This document shows, piece by piece, positions 57,001 to 64,000 of a stretch of DNA of 64,000 nucleotides. This stretch comes from Nephrocerus scutellatus (taxonomy: Eukaryota; Arthropoda; Insecta; Diptera; Pipunculidae): NCBI GenBank assembly GCA_947095585.1, contig OX352761.1:113881890-113945889 (forward strand), read 5' to 3'. The translations under genes were made by a program, and so were the position numbers. Below the pieces are notes generated by a model that worked only from the letters and a program-made list of their open reading frames with translations, was not told where the DNA came from and ran no database searches. Numbering within the stretch: position 1 is the stretch's first letter; every line of letters begins with the position of its first letter.

Positions 57001-60000
57001 CAAACTGCGCAACCCCAACATTGAACTTATGGATCAAGATATTTTGTATCATTTAGCACTGGGAAGTGAAAGTCACGACTTAATTGAAATGTTTGGGGAT
57101 GTTAAGGTAGGGATTGAATTATTCTACTAATATAACATCGCAATTTTAGTGAAAGTTTAGTATCACAAAAAAATTTATTACTTGTCAATAAGAAGCTCAA
57201 AACATTGTCTAGAATATTTGACTATTATTGTTTTAAATAATTTTTATGTTTCATAAAAAACACCTGGTAAAAAAAAGAAATTGAAAAAGTTTTCCGTTTT
57301 CGCATATGTTATGTTGCTCAACTATATATACCTTGTAATGTATACTACAACTTTTCCAGTTGTAATTCAGAAAAAGTCATTGTAATTCAAATAGCGTCAA
57401 CTGTATTTCAGATAAGTCAACTGTTTATCAGATAGCGTCAAATGTAATTATTATTTTTTAATTCTTATCCAGAAGAGATCATTTTTATTCAGAAAGTGTT
57501 AACCGTTATTTAAATTACATAACTGTTTATCAGAAACATCAATTGTAATTCAGCTTCGTCAATTTGATTCGACATTTGATTTTTGACCAAATATTCCTAT
57601 GGAATTAAGCATTGGAGAGTAGGACGCTAGTCTTAAAAGATTTGCTGTTCTCTTATTTATTGCTTTTTAAGCCCTGAATGACAAGGTGCGTTTTCAGCAA
57701 CAATCACCAATTGACGCTTTCTGAATTACAGTTGACGAATCTGAATTAGAATTGTTACTTTCTGATAAACAGTTTAAGCTGATCGCATTGCATTGATCAT
57801 GGACATCATTCCAAACACTGATTTTGCTTAGCCGATTCGGTTGACAATGTCCTGTTCGGTTCCACCTTCGATCGAGACAATACTCCCAAGATATTGGAAA
57901 CTCTCTACTATCTCTACCGACTGTCCAGCAATGTTAACTTGAGTTACTGAGTTAGTGCTGAGGTTGATGATTTTGGTTTTGGCCGTATTCATCTTCAAAC
58001 CCGCAACATTTGCCTCCCTTTCCACATTTGTTGTCATTTGGTGCGGCTCCATAATTCTGTGTGAGAGTAAACAAACGTCGTCAGCGTAGTCCAGATGTTT
58101 GAGTTGAGATGTAAGAGTCCAACGAATTCCTCCGTTCCCAGTAGATAAAGCTGCGCGAAGTTCATCGCTAATCACCAACAAAAAAAGTATTAGATAAACA
58201 TGCAACCTAATTATTGGCAACGAATAGTAATTTTAGGGGCTTAGTGCGCTTAAGTCTTCGAGTTATTCCAGTCTGGATGATAAGCCTAGATGCCTCTTCG
58301 TTAGTGTGCTGCATCATGAGCACTGTATATTTTGCGATTGTGTTGGATACGGTTTCTATCCCCAGGTCTCGATGGAGCTCGTTGTTTCTCACATACCAGG
58401 GTGCATCCGCAATACATCCTAATACTTTGTTCTGATGGTGGTTAGCACAAACACATAGTTGGATTCCATATGTGGATACCGGTTTTTGTATTTGATTATA
58501 AATTGGAATCTTGTTTTTGATCGATAGTCTCGATTTTTTACCAATAAGCCAATTCATATCTTTTAGTCTAATGTGATTTACAATTGATACTTTTTGATAA
58601 ACAGTTTACTTATCTGAAACAGTTGACGCTATTTAAATTACAATTGACGCTATCTAAATTACAATTGACGCTATCTGAATTACAATTGATAACTTTCTCA
58701 TAAACAGTTGACTAATCTGAATTACTTTCTTTCTGCATTACAATTATTCTTGCGGAATCAGTATTGACTAATTTGAATTACAATTGATACTTTCTAATAA
58801 ACAGTTTACTTATCTGAAATACAGTTGACGCTATCTAAATTGCAATTGGAAAAGATGTAGTGCATACTTTTGGTTTTGCCTCTAAATAGTATCTAGTCGC
58901 AAAATTCCAGTCATAAACATTCCATTGTTATTCCTGATGCTAGAAAAAATAACTAAAACTAAGTCAGAAATATAATGAACATAATGAACACAATAAAAAA
59001 ATTAAAAACAATTTAATATCTAGATATACGTAGAATTTAGTTAAATAACAGTCAATATTCTCTCAATAATTGCAGTTTGTTTGCATGGGTGGAACACCAA
59101 AACGAATGGAACATTTTGCGGACTTTATAATGAACGAAATTGGTTACAAATTGCCAGCTGGTACTCAGTTACAGGACATCAGCGCATATTCTTATAGATA
59201 TTCAATGTATAAGGTAAATGGTACAGCCAATAATATAATACACAAAAAGCAGAATGAACAAAATCTTTAAAATATCACCGTTAATTCAGGTTGGTCCAGT
59301 TCTTTGTGTCAGTCATGGTATGGGTACGCCATCAGTCAGTATTCTTATGCATGAAATGATTAAGCTGATGTATCATGCCCAGTGTCACGATCCGATATTT
59401 ATTCGCATTGGTACTTGCGGTGGCATTGGCATCGAAGGTGGTACGGTTATTATCACGGAGGATGCTTTGGATGATCAGCTAAGAAATTCCCATGAATTTG
59501 TAAGATATTTTGCAAGAAAATAGTTAAAAGAAGTTAATTAATATTACTTTACAGACAATTCTTGGCAAAATCGTTAATCGTCCAGCAAAATTAGATAAGA
59601 AATTAGCCCGTGAGTTGAAGTCCTTGGCCAGTCCAGATGATCCTTATGACACAATCATTGGAAAGACCCTCTGTACAAATGATTTTTACGAAGGTCTGAA
59701 AATTAAAACATTAAGTAACGTTAATAATATGAAAAAACATGGACTTCTGTTTTTAGGTCAAGGCCGCCTAGACGGGGCCTTTTGTGAATTTTCCGAAAGT
59801 GATAAAATGGAATATCTGGAAAAACTTCGTGACGAAGGAGTTGTCAACATCGAAATGGAGAGCACCATTTTTGCCGCATTAACATATCATGCCGGTATTA
59901 AAGCAGCTGTCGTTTGTGTTGCATTGCTTAATCGACTAAATGGAGATCAGGTAAGACTTATTAAGAATATAAAAATATAAAATGTTTAGCTGTTTGTAAG

Positions 60001-61079
60001 GTGTCACGACCACCGTTCGATTCTATGAACGACTCCAACAAGTTGTCGGATTGTTTGAAAAAGGTACCAAAAAAGTTCACAATGCTATGTGGATCGGTTG
60101 GTGATGTATTTTTGTAGGAGAGTGATGGAGGGTAGCCGTCAGACTTCCTTTTATAGTTGACGAATTGAAAAAGAAAAACTTAGGGTCGTTTATGAGTTTG
60201 GCTTACGCATTATTAAAGAGAGTTATAGAGCTGTGTGAATTGCAAGTAAGTACCGAGATAGTTGGAATAGTCAAAAAAAGAATACGTACGAAGGTACTTG
60301 TTTCTCTTATTTCGTAAGGAGCGAGTCTTCGATTATACCAAGGAGGATATGTAGATGAGGTTTTATGGCGCGAGAAGGGGAAATAAAGAGAAATACAATT
60401 AAATAATTCTTTGCAAAAAGTGGATATGACATCATTTAAAAGCACCCTGAAATTATCTAAACAGGTGATTTTAATGAGTTGTAATATTATTTAATCGCTA
60501 GCTCCAGCTAGTTCTGTACGGATGTCATATGAAAACGAGGCTTTCACGATTGGCGACAGCCTAGGGTTGTTGTTGTTGTAGCATCTCCAGGTTTGAGAGT
60601 GGATCCAAGTCAATGCCTTGATAGGTATAGGGGTCCTTTAGGTGCGTAGAACCAATCGTCGTGGAAAGGACAGCCTACGGTCATTTGAAACGCTGCAAAT
60701 TCCACTCGATAAAGCAATTCAATGTCATAAAATCAGATTCTCTTCTCTTTTCAATACAACACGTCATTACATAATAAAATATACTGTTACACAACTTTAC
60801 AAAGGTTGAATCCCTTTTCTTTGAGGCATATGCAGTCGTTGTTATAAAAGTTTGTTAATCCATCTCTGATAATTTTCAACAACTCCTTCTTTTCAGGTCA
60901 ATTCACCAAAAGAAGTAATGCACGAGTGGCAACAACGTCCTCAAGTTCTTGTTTCTCGATACATTCGCAAAGTTCTGGCCCAAAAAGGTCAACTTAAAAA
61001 TCTGTTCGGCCATCAAGGGTCCATCAAGTCACCCAGGCGATTCAAGTTGGTTCAACAGGAATCTCAAGCTACTGAGTAG
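44948..61079 (+). CDS. UPP: Uridine phosphorylase, two alternative N-termini
   Basis: It catalyses reversible phosphorolysis of uridine to uracil and ribose-1-phosphate in the cytosol (pyrimidine salvage). The coding parts are 44987-45042 or 52536-52687, then 56983-57106, 59076-59213, 59290-59499, 59555-59950 and 60897-61079. Every splice is GT-AG and in phase. Predicted lengths are about 368 and 400 residues, against about 310 for human UPP1. Seen in order: MGGTPKRMEHFA (phosphate-binding arginine), SHGMGTPS, IRIGTCGGIGIEGGTVIIT, NDFYEG, LGQGRLDGAFC (the QxR pair that fixes uracil) and VNIEMEST (ribose binding). All key motifs are intact. I recall fly CG6330 as a uridine phosphorylase near Tsp97E, which fits the neighbourhood. 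Introns carry many transposons. Confidence 0.93.
45043..46175 (+). other. Intron sequence, nothing recognised
   Basis: AT-rich; holds a small palindromic run ACGCGTACGCGTACGCGT near 45527-45544. Confidence 0.35.
46180..46445 (+). mobile_element. Jockey-like LINE linker fragment
   Basis: Broken frames read WNDLNNSFKV, then TNIIHDGVRQFIPSRTKCAE P and WPYLSWKEAK. This fits the endonuclease to reverse transcriptase linker of non-LTR elements (usual ...F...L..AI..FVP........P.W.....). Confidence 0.45.
46450..47590. other. AT-rich intron DNA, nothing recognised
   Basis: A 105-codon minus-strand frame (46775-47092) exists but has no recognisable domain. The region near 47235-47290 resembles, in reverse, part of the Helitron at 42.6 kb. 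Confidence 0.3.
47590..47690 (+). repeat. CAAGACC satellite fragment, locus 3
   Basis: ACCCCTCAAACTACCCGAAG followed by ACCAAACCCAAGACAGACC is a short piece of the same degenerate repeat as at 16, 20-21 and 63 kb. Confidence 0.5.
47690..48360. other. AT-rich intron DNA, nothing recognised
   Basis: No gene or repeat supported. Confidence 0.35.
48367..48540 (+). repeat. Dispersed repeat R2, copy 2
   Basis: It matches 25385-25505 (TTGATTTTAAACAAACTTCC versus CTGATTTTAAACTAACTTCC, and GAGCTAGAGACTTAAAACTT, CATAGCTTAGAACTGGATG). In this copy the ATTAACTCGCTTTCGTGTCT start motif occurs again at the end. Confidence 0.6.
48690..48860. repeat. Imperfect inverted repeat
   Basis: GTTTTTAAAACTAACTAAAG faces TTTTTAGTTAGTTTTAAAAA, with ATAAGATTAAATAAAATGAA and TTCATTCTATTACATCTTAT also pairing and TGGACGCATG pairing with CATGCGCCCA. 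The arms are about 65 bp with a short loop near 48760-48780. It looks like a small MITE. Confidence 0.5.
48905..49105 (-). repeat. R1 family copy
   Basis: It contains CAACCCATAAAAATTAAATT, GTAAATTCTCTAATCGGGGA, GAGAAAATCGGGTACATTTT, TTGTATGGGAGCCCCTGGAT and a GAGGCCCGAGGGGCC palindrome, as in the copy at 6.0-6.1 kb read in reverse. Confidence 0.6.
49400..50440 (+). mobile_element. Tc1-like transposon, main copy
   Basis: The transposase core is readable from about 49640 to 50165 on the + strand: FSDIKKFNLDGPD (first catalytic D region), later QYDNAPIHTARIFKSFVAS and ENVELLPWPPYLPN, then ENVWGWLTRKLYD and IFEVILTKGG. The 3' non-coding part to about 50438 is shared with 10840-11080. The N-terminal DNA-binding part is too decayed to read. 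Confidence 0.75.
49640..50165 (+). pseudogene. Tc1-like transposase pseudogene
   Basis: The catalytic D regions (VFSDxKKFNLDGPD; QYDNAPIHTA) and the acidic residue of the IIENVWG motif are all still visible. The DNAPIHTA block is the hallmark of Tc1-type enzymes. Frameshifts and stops lie around 49690-49830. The last 80 codons (49946-50188) are open. Confidence 0.75.
51025..51150. repeat. Dispersed palindromic repeat R4, copy 2
   Basis: CTTAAGACTTACAAGATTGT ATGG faces CCATACAATCTTGTTTTAAG, forming an imperfect stem of about 35 bp around a T-rich loop. It shares ACTTAAG..TTACA..TGTATGGATTT with 15.43-15.49 kb. Confidence 0.5.
51224..51540 (-). mobile_element. Jockey-like LINE C-terminal fragment
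   Basis: The minus-strand frame reads NQAFVRPILTYECPIW, then SYMEKLRILERKYLRVFMH. Jockey-clade elements have ...Y...IRPILTYGCPVW......H...LQ..ERK.LR at this place. It is nested in the Harbinger-like element. Confidence 0.55.
52020..52535 (+). promoter_or_regulatory. Candidate promoter and 5' leader of exon 1b
   Basis: No TATA box. TCAGTT at 52353-52358 fits the arthropod initiator, giving a 5' leader of about 180 bases to the ATG at 52536. The sequence from 52250 on is less AT-rich than its surroundings. Inference only. Confidence 0.35.
52536..52687 (+). CDS. UPP: Uridine phosphorylase alternative first coding exon 1b
   Basis: The ATG at 52536 in context GAGAAATGCC starts MPPTGIVVMDGDSSPDYHTN. 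The frame continues to CDSCIRKMTR with donor AG|GTAATA at 52687/52688. The frame is also open upstream to 52467, but the inner ATG has the better context. The two leftover bases (AG) join exon 2 as AGA TAT, so it is phase-compatible. It gives a polar, acidic 51-residue N-terminus with no signal peptide, unlike exon 1a. Confidence 0.8.
52688..54295 (+). other. Intron DNA, nothing recognised
   Basis: AT-rich. AAATAAAAGCGTCAAACTTC (53089) and CGACGCTTTTATTAAGGTAC (53187) are parts of a facing pair. Together with ACTGGCGCC (53033) and GGCGCCAGT (53342), they outline a possible inverted-repeat element at about 53030-53350. Confidence 0.35.
54296..54407 (+). mobile_element. tRNA-derived SINE, 5' truncated tail copy
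   Basis: The tail ACACAAATGGTTGCGAGAAG, GCCTTGGACCGCAATGGTCT, GTCGCGCCGAATATTATTAT is nearly identical to 33.37-33.44 kb. It is flanked by a perfect 10-bp target duplication AAAGTTCTAA (54296-54305 and 54398-54407). The head with Pol III boxes is missing, as expected for 5'-truncated LINE-mediated insertion. Confidence 0.85.
54410..54900. other. AT-rich intron DNA, nothing recognised
   Basis: No gene or repeat supported. Confidence 0.35.
54905..55075 (-). repeat. R1 family copy
   Basis: It has GTAAATTCTCTAATCAAAGG, ACACATGTGTATAGAATTTG and GAAGAAAATCGAGTAC, then GCCCGACCCCAGGGCCCGAT CACTTCCAAATTTTTAC, mirroring 6.1-6.17 kb. Confidence 0.6.
55080..56982 (+). other. AT-rich intron DNA, nothing recognised
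   Basis: Between the R1 copy and exon 2 no gene or repeat could be assigned. Confidence 0.35.
56983..57106 (+). CDS. UPP: Uridine phosphorylase exon 2 (first common exon)
   Basis: The acceptor is AATTACAG. The first base completes a codon from either first exon. The exon then reads YSDGTVKLRNPNIELMDQDI and HLALGSESHDLIEMFGDVK, with donor AAG|GTAGGG. The LxNPNIxxMxxDxLYHLxLGxxxxDLxxMFGDVK layout is the conserved start of animal uridine phosphorylases. Confidence 0.93.
57828..58190 (-). mobile_element. RTE-like LINE fragment
   Basis: The minus-strand frame reads GNGGIRWTLTSQLKHLDYAD DVCLLSH, with the YADD active site. It then reads LKMNTAKTKI, later VESFQYLGSIVSIEGGTEQD IVNRIG. This is the palm and thumb part of an RTE-clade reverse transcriptase (usual ..LEDLDFADDLALLSH and ..FTYLGSxxxxDGGxxxDIxxRI). 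About 125 codons remain open. Confidence 0.7.
58207..58557 (-). mobile_element. Jockey-like LINE C-terminal fragment
   Basis: The minus-strand frame reads NWLIGKKSRLSIKNKIPIYN, then KPVSTYGIQLCVCA, then DAPWYVRNNELHRDLGIETV. Jockey-clade elements read ..LLGRKSKLSLxNKLLLYKxIxKPIWTYGIQLWGxA..NAPWYVxNxxxxxDLxIxxV. About 15-20 residues between the two halves are deleted. It lies directly next to the RTE fragment, in the same orientation. Confidence 0.7.
59076..59213 (+). CDS. UPP: Uridine phosphorylase exon 3
   Basis: The acceptor is AATTGCAG. The 46 codons start FVCMGGTPKRMEHFADFIMN, which has the GGxxxRMxxFA phosphate-binding signature. They end with SMYK|GTAAAT. The frame is fully open. Confidence 0.95.
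59290..59499 (+). CDS. UPP: Uridine phosphorylase exon 4
   Basis: The acceptor is TAATTCAG. The 70 codons include VGPVLCVSHGMGTPSVSILM and FIRIGTCGGIGIEGGTVIIT. GTCGG is the nucleoside-phosphorylase glycine loop that contacts phosphate. The donor is TTT|GTAAGA. Confidence 0.95.
59555..59950 (+). CDS. UPP: Uridine phosphorylase exon 5
   Basis: The acceptor is TTTACAG after a 55-base intron. The 132 codons include GKTLCTNDFYEG, LLFLGQGRLDGAFCEFSESD and GVVNIEMESTIFAA. The glutamine and arginine of QGR bind the uracil ring, and EMES binds ribose and is typical of the whole NP-I family. The donor is CAG|GTAAGA. Confidence 0.95.
59951..60896 (+). other. Last intron of uridine phosphorylase
   Basis: It contains a minus-strand LINE fragment (60005-60450). 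The remainder (60460-60890), with a GTTGTTGTTGTAGCATCTCC block near 60568, is not assigned. Confidence 0.6.
60005..60450 (-). mobile_element. Jockey-like LINE linker fragment
   Basis: The minus strand gives YPPWYNRRLAPYEIRETSTF, then RYLLAI-like and ELCNSHSSITLFNNA-like remains. Next come DPKFF and frames related to YPSxM..DG......I...F..FF. This is the endonuclease to reverse transcriptase linker of jockey-type LINEs. Several frameshifts. Confidence 0.5.
60897..61079 (+). CDS. UPP: Uridine phosphorylase last exon
   Basis: The acceptor is TCTTTTCAG. The codons read VNSPKEVMHEWQQRPQVLVS, RYIRKVLAQKGQL and onward to QQESQATE, then TAG at 61077-61079. VxSPxExLxExQxRPQxLVxxYI is the conserved C-terminal helix region. 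The last 20 or so residues (HQGSIKSPRRFKLV...) are a basic tail beyond the catalytic fold. Confidence 0.93.
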   Translation, partial: VNSPKEVMHEWQQRPQVLVSRYIRKVLAQKGQLKNLFGHQGSIKSPRRFKLVQQESQATE

Positions 61080-61082
61080 ATC

Positions 61083-61088
61083 AATAAA
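61083..61088 (+). promoter_or_regulatory. Candidate poly(A) signal of uridine phosphorylase
   Basis: AATAAA begins four bases after the stop codon and is followed within 15 bases by a run of 13 A. Use of this signal would give a very short 3' UTR. Another AATAAA lies at 61804-61809. Confidence 0.35.
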
Positions 61089-61089
61089 A

Positions 61090-62990
61090 TGCATACAAAA
61101 AAAAAAAAAATTTACATTTATGTGTAATGTAACTCGCCTATCAGCACCATGCGCCAAAAATCAAGAAACTAAACACTAATAGATTATTAACCAAATTCAC
61201 TTTTTTTCATAATTGGTTCATTTATAATTAGTACAATGTTAGTGCAAAAAAAATATATTAGTCATTGCTAGTGCGCTTACACACGCACACACAAAGATAA
61301 TTATACTATAATTGATGTGATGTTGTAGACTCTCATACATTCGCACATACTTTCCATTATGTATTTATAAAATGAATTAATTAATTTATAATTGTTAAAT
61401 GTGCTTTAGTAGTATAGTTATTAATTTAAATACTGAAATACTGTTACGTTTATTCCAAACTCAACTCAACGGTGCTGTACTGTAGCGTTGAAAATTTAAA
61501 AACCAACGAATTTTTTGATCAACAAAAAGGACAACCAAGATTGAAACTAAAAACCAAAAATGTTTAGTTTTTATTGAAATATTGACATACATATATAAAT
61601 ATATACATACGTACATATAAGTACATCCGTTTTTAGCTTGACGGGATTTGTTTCTGTTCAATAATTGTTAAGTAATCTTGTCGTTATACAATTGCAATTA
61701 TTATACAACACTCATTACGTGCATAACACAAATGAATATATCATTGTCAAAATACATTTATCAGTATAGTATTGAATAGAACATCTTTGCTATTTTTACA
61801 ATAAATAAAATGAACGTGTTTTAAAAATAGAAAACCAAACCAAAAAAAATTGCAAGGAAATTTAAAATCAAAGTGCAGAAAGCCAACATTCATACGAAGC
61901 AAAACTCTTTACATAACTTTACCATATGTAACATTGACAGCATACATTAAATAAAACAAAACAAATGAATGTTCTTAAAGCTTTACGTGTACGCAACAAA
62001 TATTTATCAATGTAATGAATAGGTACCCGGATGCCAAACCTTTTTCGTGGAAAGATTTCATAGCAAAAACTAAAGCGCCAATATTAAATTTACTTAATAA
62101 TATAGATTAGGAATGCTAAGAGTCTAGCACTAAAGCTTATAAATGCTAAGAGTCTAGCACGCATTGCCCCTCAACAAAAGTTTGATGTAAGGCGCTAGTA
62201 CAATTTACCTTTCCTTTAGCCAAATATTAAGCTCCCTGGTCAACACGTCCCCTTTCTTCGGCAGTGGAACTAGATCATTAGCGTATGTTAAGCACATTAA
62301 ACTCCGATCTGTAGAGCATAACAAAATGGTACAACACAATAGGTTCTAAAACGCATTGTTGTCCTTTGCCATCAAAGCGAAACATAAGCAACATCTATTT
62401 TACTACTACTCTTATAATTCGCCTTTAACAGTGGGGATAAAAACATTCAATCGTTTGTTTTTATCGAACATGTATTCACAATTTACTGTTTTAAAATGTT
62501 ATGGGTTTTCTGAATCCAGTCCTGGAAGTTAAGAAGAAGAAAGCAGGGAAGGTTGACTGCAATTATTGATATGACAACTTTCACCAAAGAAGCATTTAAA
62601 TTTGGCTTATGTTAATATAAATATCAGATTTTTGCGGCCATATTCACTTGTGTATTATGAAACTAGGTCTCTTATTTTGTTTGTTACGAGATATAAGTTG
62701 AGGATGTAGATACACACATAACGTTAACTAACTTACAAAAAGTGGGTGCGTGTTGTTATGTACGCGTGTTAGAAGATATACTTCTTTGGCGTAACAAAAC
62801 AAAAAACATTATCGCGCGTGCAAATAATTTACGTAAATAGAAAAGACGATAAAGTACTTCAAGAAAAATATTAAGTACAATTAATAAAGGCATAATCAAA
62901 GTTCACTGCAAAACAAAATGTCACAGAATGAATGCTCTATAATATAAAGAAAGAAATATTGGATTGACTTAAATGTATTATATCTTTTTA
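61090..62990. other. 3' flank, nothing further recognised
   Basis: AT-rich. AATGCTAAGAGTCTAGCAC occurs twice (62112-62130 and 62142-62160). No gene is supported. Confidence 0.4.
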
Positions 62991-62994
62991 AAAA

Positions 62995-63795
62995 TACATA
63001 TAAAAGACCCACCAAAAGACCCTCAAAAGATTTCCAAAATACTCCCAAAAAAATCACAAAAGGTCTACCAAAATAACTATCAAAAGACCCCCAAAAGACA
63101 AACACAAGACTCTAAAAACACCGCCAAAAACTCTGAACATACCCCAAAAAACCTCACAAAACACTTTAATACCCCCAAAAGACCCCCAGGAAAACTACCA
63201 AAGTACTACCAAAGATACCAAAAAACCTTCCAAAACACTCAAAAAATACATGGCAAAAAAGACCCCCAAAAAACCCTCTAAATACCTCAAAAAAGCCTCC
63301 CAGAAGACCCACCAAAGACTTCAAAAGTAAAGTTTTCGAAAATACCACCAAAAAAACCCTTAAAAGGACCCAAAAAAAACTCCCAAAAGACCCCCAAAAC
63401 ATTACCAAAAGACCAACCCAAAATATCTCCGAAAGGCAAACAAAGCATTTCCAAAAGAACAACAAATACCGTAGGACCCCCACGGACTTTCAATAGACCC
63501 TCCAAAGAACTCCCAAAGACCCAAAAAAGACCCTCAAAAGACTTCCAAAAAACTCCTCACAAAACCACCAAAAGACCCTCAAAAAACCTCCCAAACTACT
63601 CAAAAAAGTCCTCGCGAATGACCCCCCGAGACCCCCATATACCCCCAAAAGATCACAAAAACCTACTAAAGACCCCCAAAAGACTACTAAAACAACTCCC
63701 AAAAGACCTTTAAAAAGACCCTCAAAAGACTCCTCAGAAGTCCACCCTAAACACCTTCGAAAAAAACACATAAAAGATCCTCTAAAGACGCACAA
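62995..63795 (+). repeat. CCCCCAAAAGAC-type degenerate satellite, locus 4
   Basis: About 75 degenerate copies of a 9-12 bp unit (CCCCCAAAAGAC, CCACCAAAAGAC). The + strand is almost free of G except in AAAGAC. Minus-strand open frames here (rich in F, G, W, L) are products of the repeat, not genes. Related to the loci at 16.0, 20.2 and 47.6 kb, but with an A-richer unit. Confidence 0.8.
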
Positions 63796-64000
63796 AAAAT
63801 CTCAAAAGACTATCTTCAAAATTTTTCACTGCACAAATTTTTCTCTGCAGTTAACTTCATCATGTCGCACTTCCGTAACGCTCTCAATTTTACCCTCTAC
63901 CAAACGTTCCAAAGACCCACTGCATTCAATTACACAAATTCACTTTACACGATGTCTAAAAGTATGCCTTCTTCTTTTTCTTCTTCGCGTTTCACTTCTA
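63796..64000. other. Window end, nothing recognised
   Basis: The pyrimidine-rich tract TTCTTCTTTTTCTTCTTCGC lies at 63968-63987. No feature is supported. Confidence 0.3.

Larger units (their letters stand above)
57350..58855. mobile_element. Foldback-like element with short-repeat inverted arms
   Basis: The left arm (57355-57565) is made of about 9-10 degenerate units of the type TTGTAATTCAGATAGCGTCA, with variants CTGTTTATCAGATAGCGTCA. The right arm holds the reverse complement units (TTGACGCTATCTGAATTACA and TCTGATAAACAG) at 57709-57780 and again at 58570-58855. The right arm is split by LINE fragments (57800-58560). Long inverted arms built from short tandem repeats are the hallmark of insect Foldback/Galileo-type elements. 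No transposase was seen. Confidence 0.6.
57107..59075 (+). other. Intron with Foldback-like element
   Basis: A 2-kb intron, of which about 1.5 kb is a short-repeat inverted structure with LINE fragments inside; both are described separately. Confidence 0.7.

Noticed and set aside
62896..63795. Overlapping minus-strand frames rich in F, G, W and L
   Set aside because: They are translations of the CCCCAAAAGAC satellite and have no independent support.

Overview
The window looks like AT-rich nuclear DNA of a higher fly (brachyceran Diptera; a tephritid-like genome is my best guess, not proven). The evidence is small coding exons split by GT-AG introns of 80 bp to 12 kb, two genes whose closest relatives I recall are neighbouring fly loci, a eukaryotic tRNA with a Pol III terminator, and a dense load of decayed insect transposons. 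Most of the 64 kb is not coding.

Two protein genes are well supported, both on the + strand. The first (CDS 21935-30180) is a tetraspanin of the TSPAN13/TSPAN31 type, matching Drosophila Tsp97E. It has three common exons and two alternative last exons, at 26637-26711 and 30082-30180, that encode different C-termini. The second (CDS from 44987 or 52536 to 61079) is a uridine phosphorylase of pyrimidine nucleoside salvage. It has two alternative first coding exons that join the same downstream exon in phase. One tRNA-Lys(CTT) lies at 18773-18845. A TATA box followed by an ATG at a splice donor (1201-1252) may be the start of another gene whose remaining exons I cannot find.

Everything else that can be recognised is mobile-element debris. 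Positions 2870-5042 hold a hAT element with a piggyBac element inside it. Positions 7078-11080 hold Helitron-like elements and a Tc1-like element that was split by a SINE and by a Helitron. Position 13979 starts a small inverted-repeat element. A short-LTR retrotransposon fragment begins at 19446 and runs into a CAAGACC-rich satellite that ends shortly before the tetraspanin promoter. The tetraspanin introns hold a mariner/Tc3-like transposase (23.2-24.1 kb) and one LINE inserted into another (27.75-29.76 kb). Between the genes lie a SINE, LINE pieces, a mariner interrupted by a LINE, and a Helitron end. The long first introns of uridine phosphorylase hold a Tc1-like element, a Harbinger-like element, LINE pieces and a SINE end. 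A Foldback-like element made of inverted short repeats, itself carrying LINE fragments, lies in a later intron. A further CCCCAAAAGAC satellite closes the window (62995-63790).

Functionally the two genes are unrelated: one encodes a membrane scaffold protein, the other a cytosolic salvage enzyme. Their same-strand adjacency probably reflects old fly synteny rather than joint action. All homology statements come from reading translated sequence by eye; no search was run.
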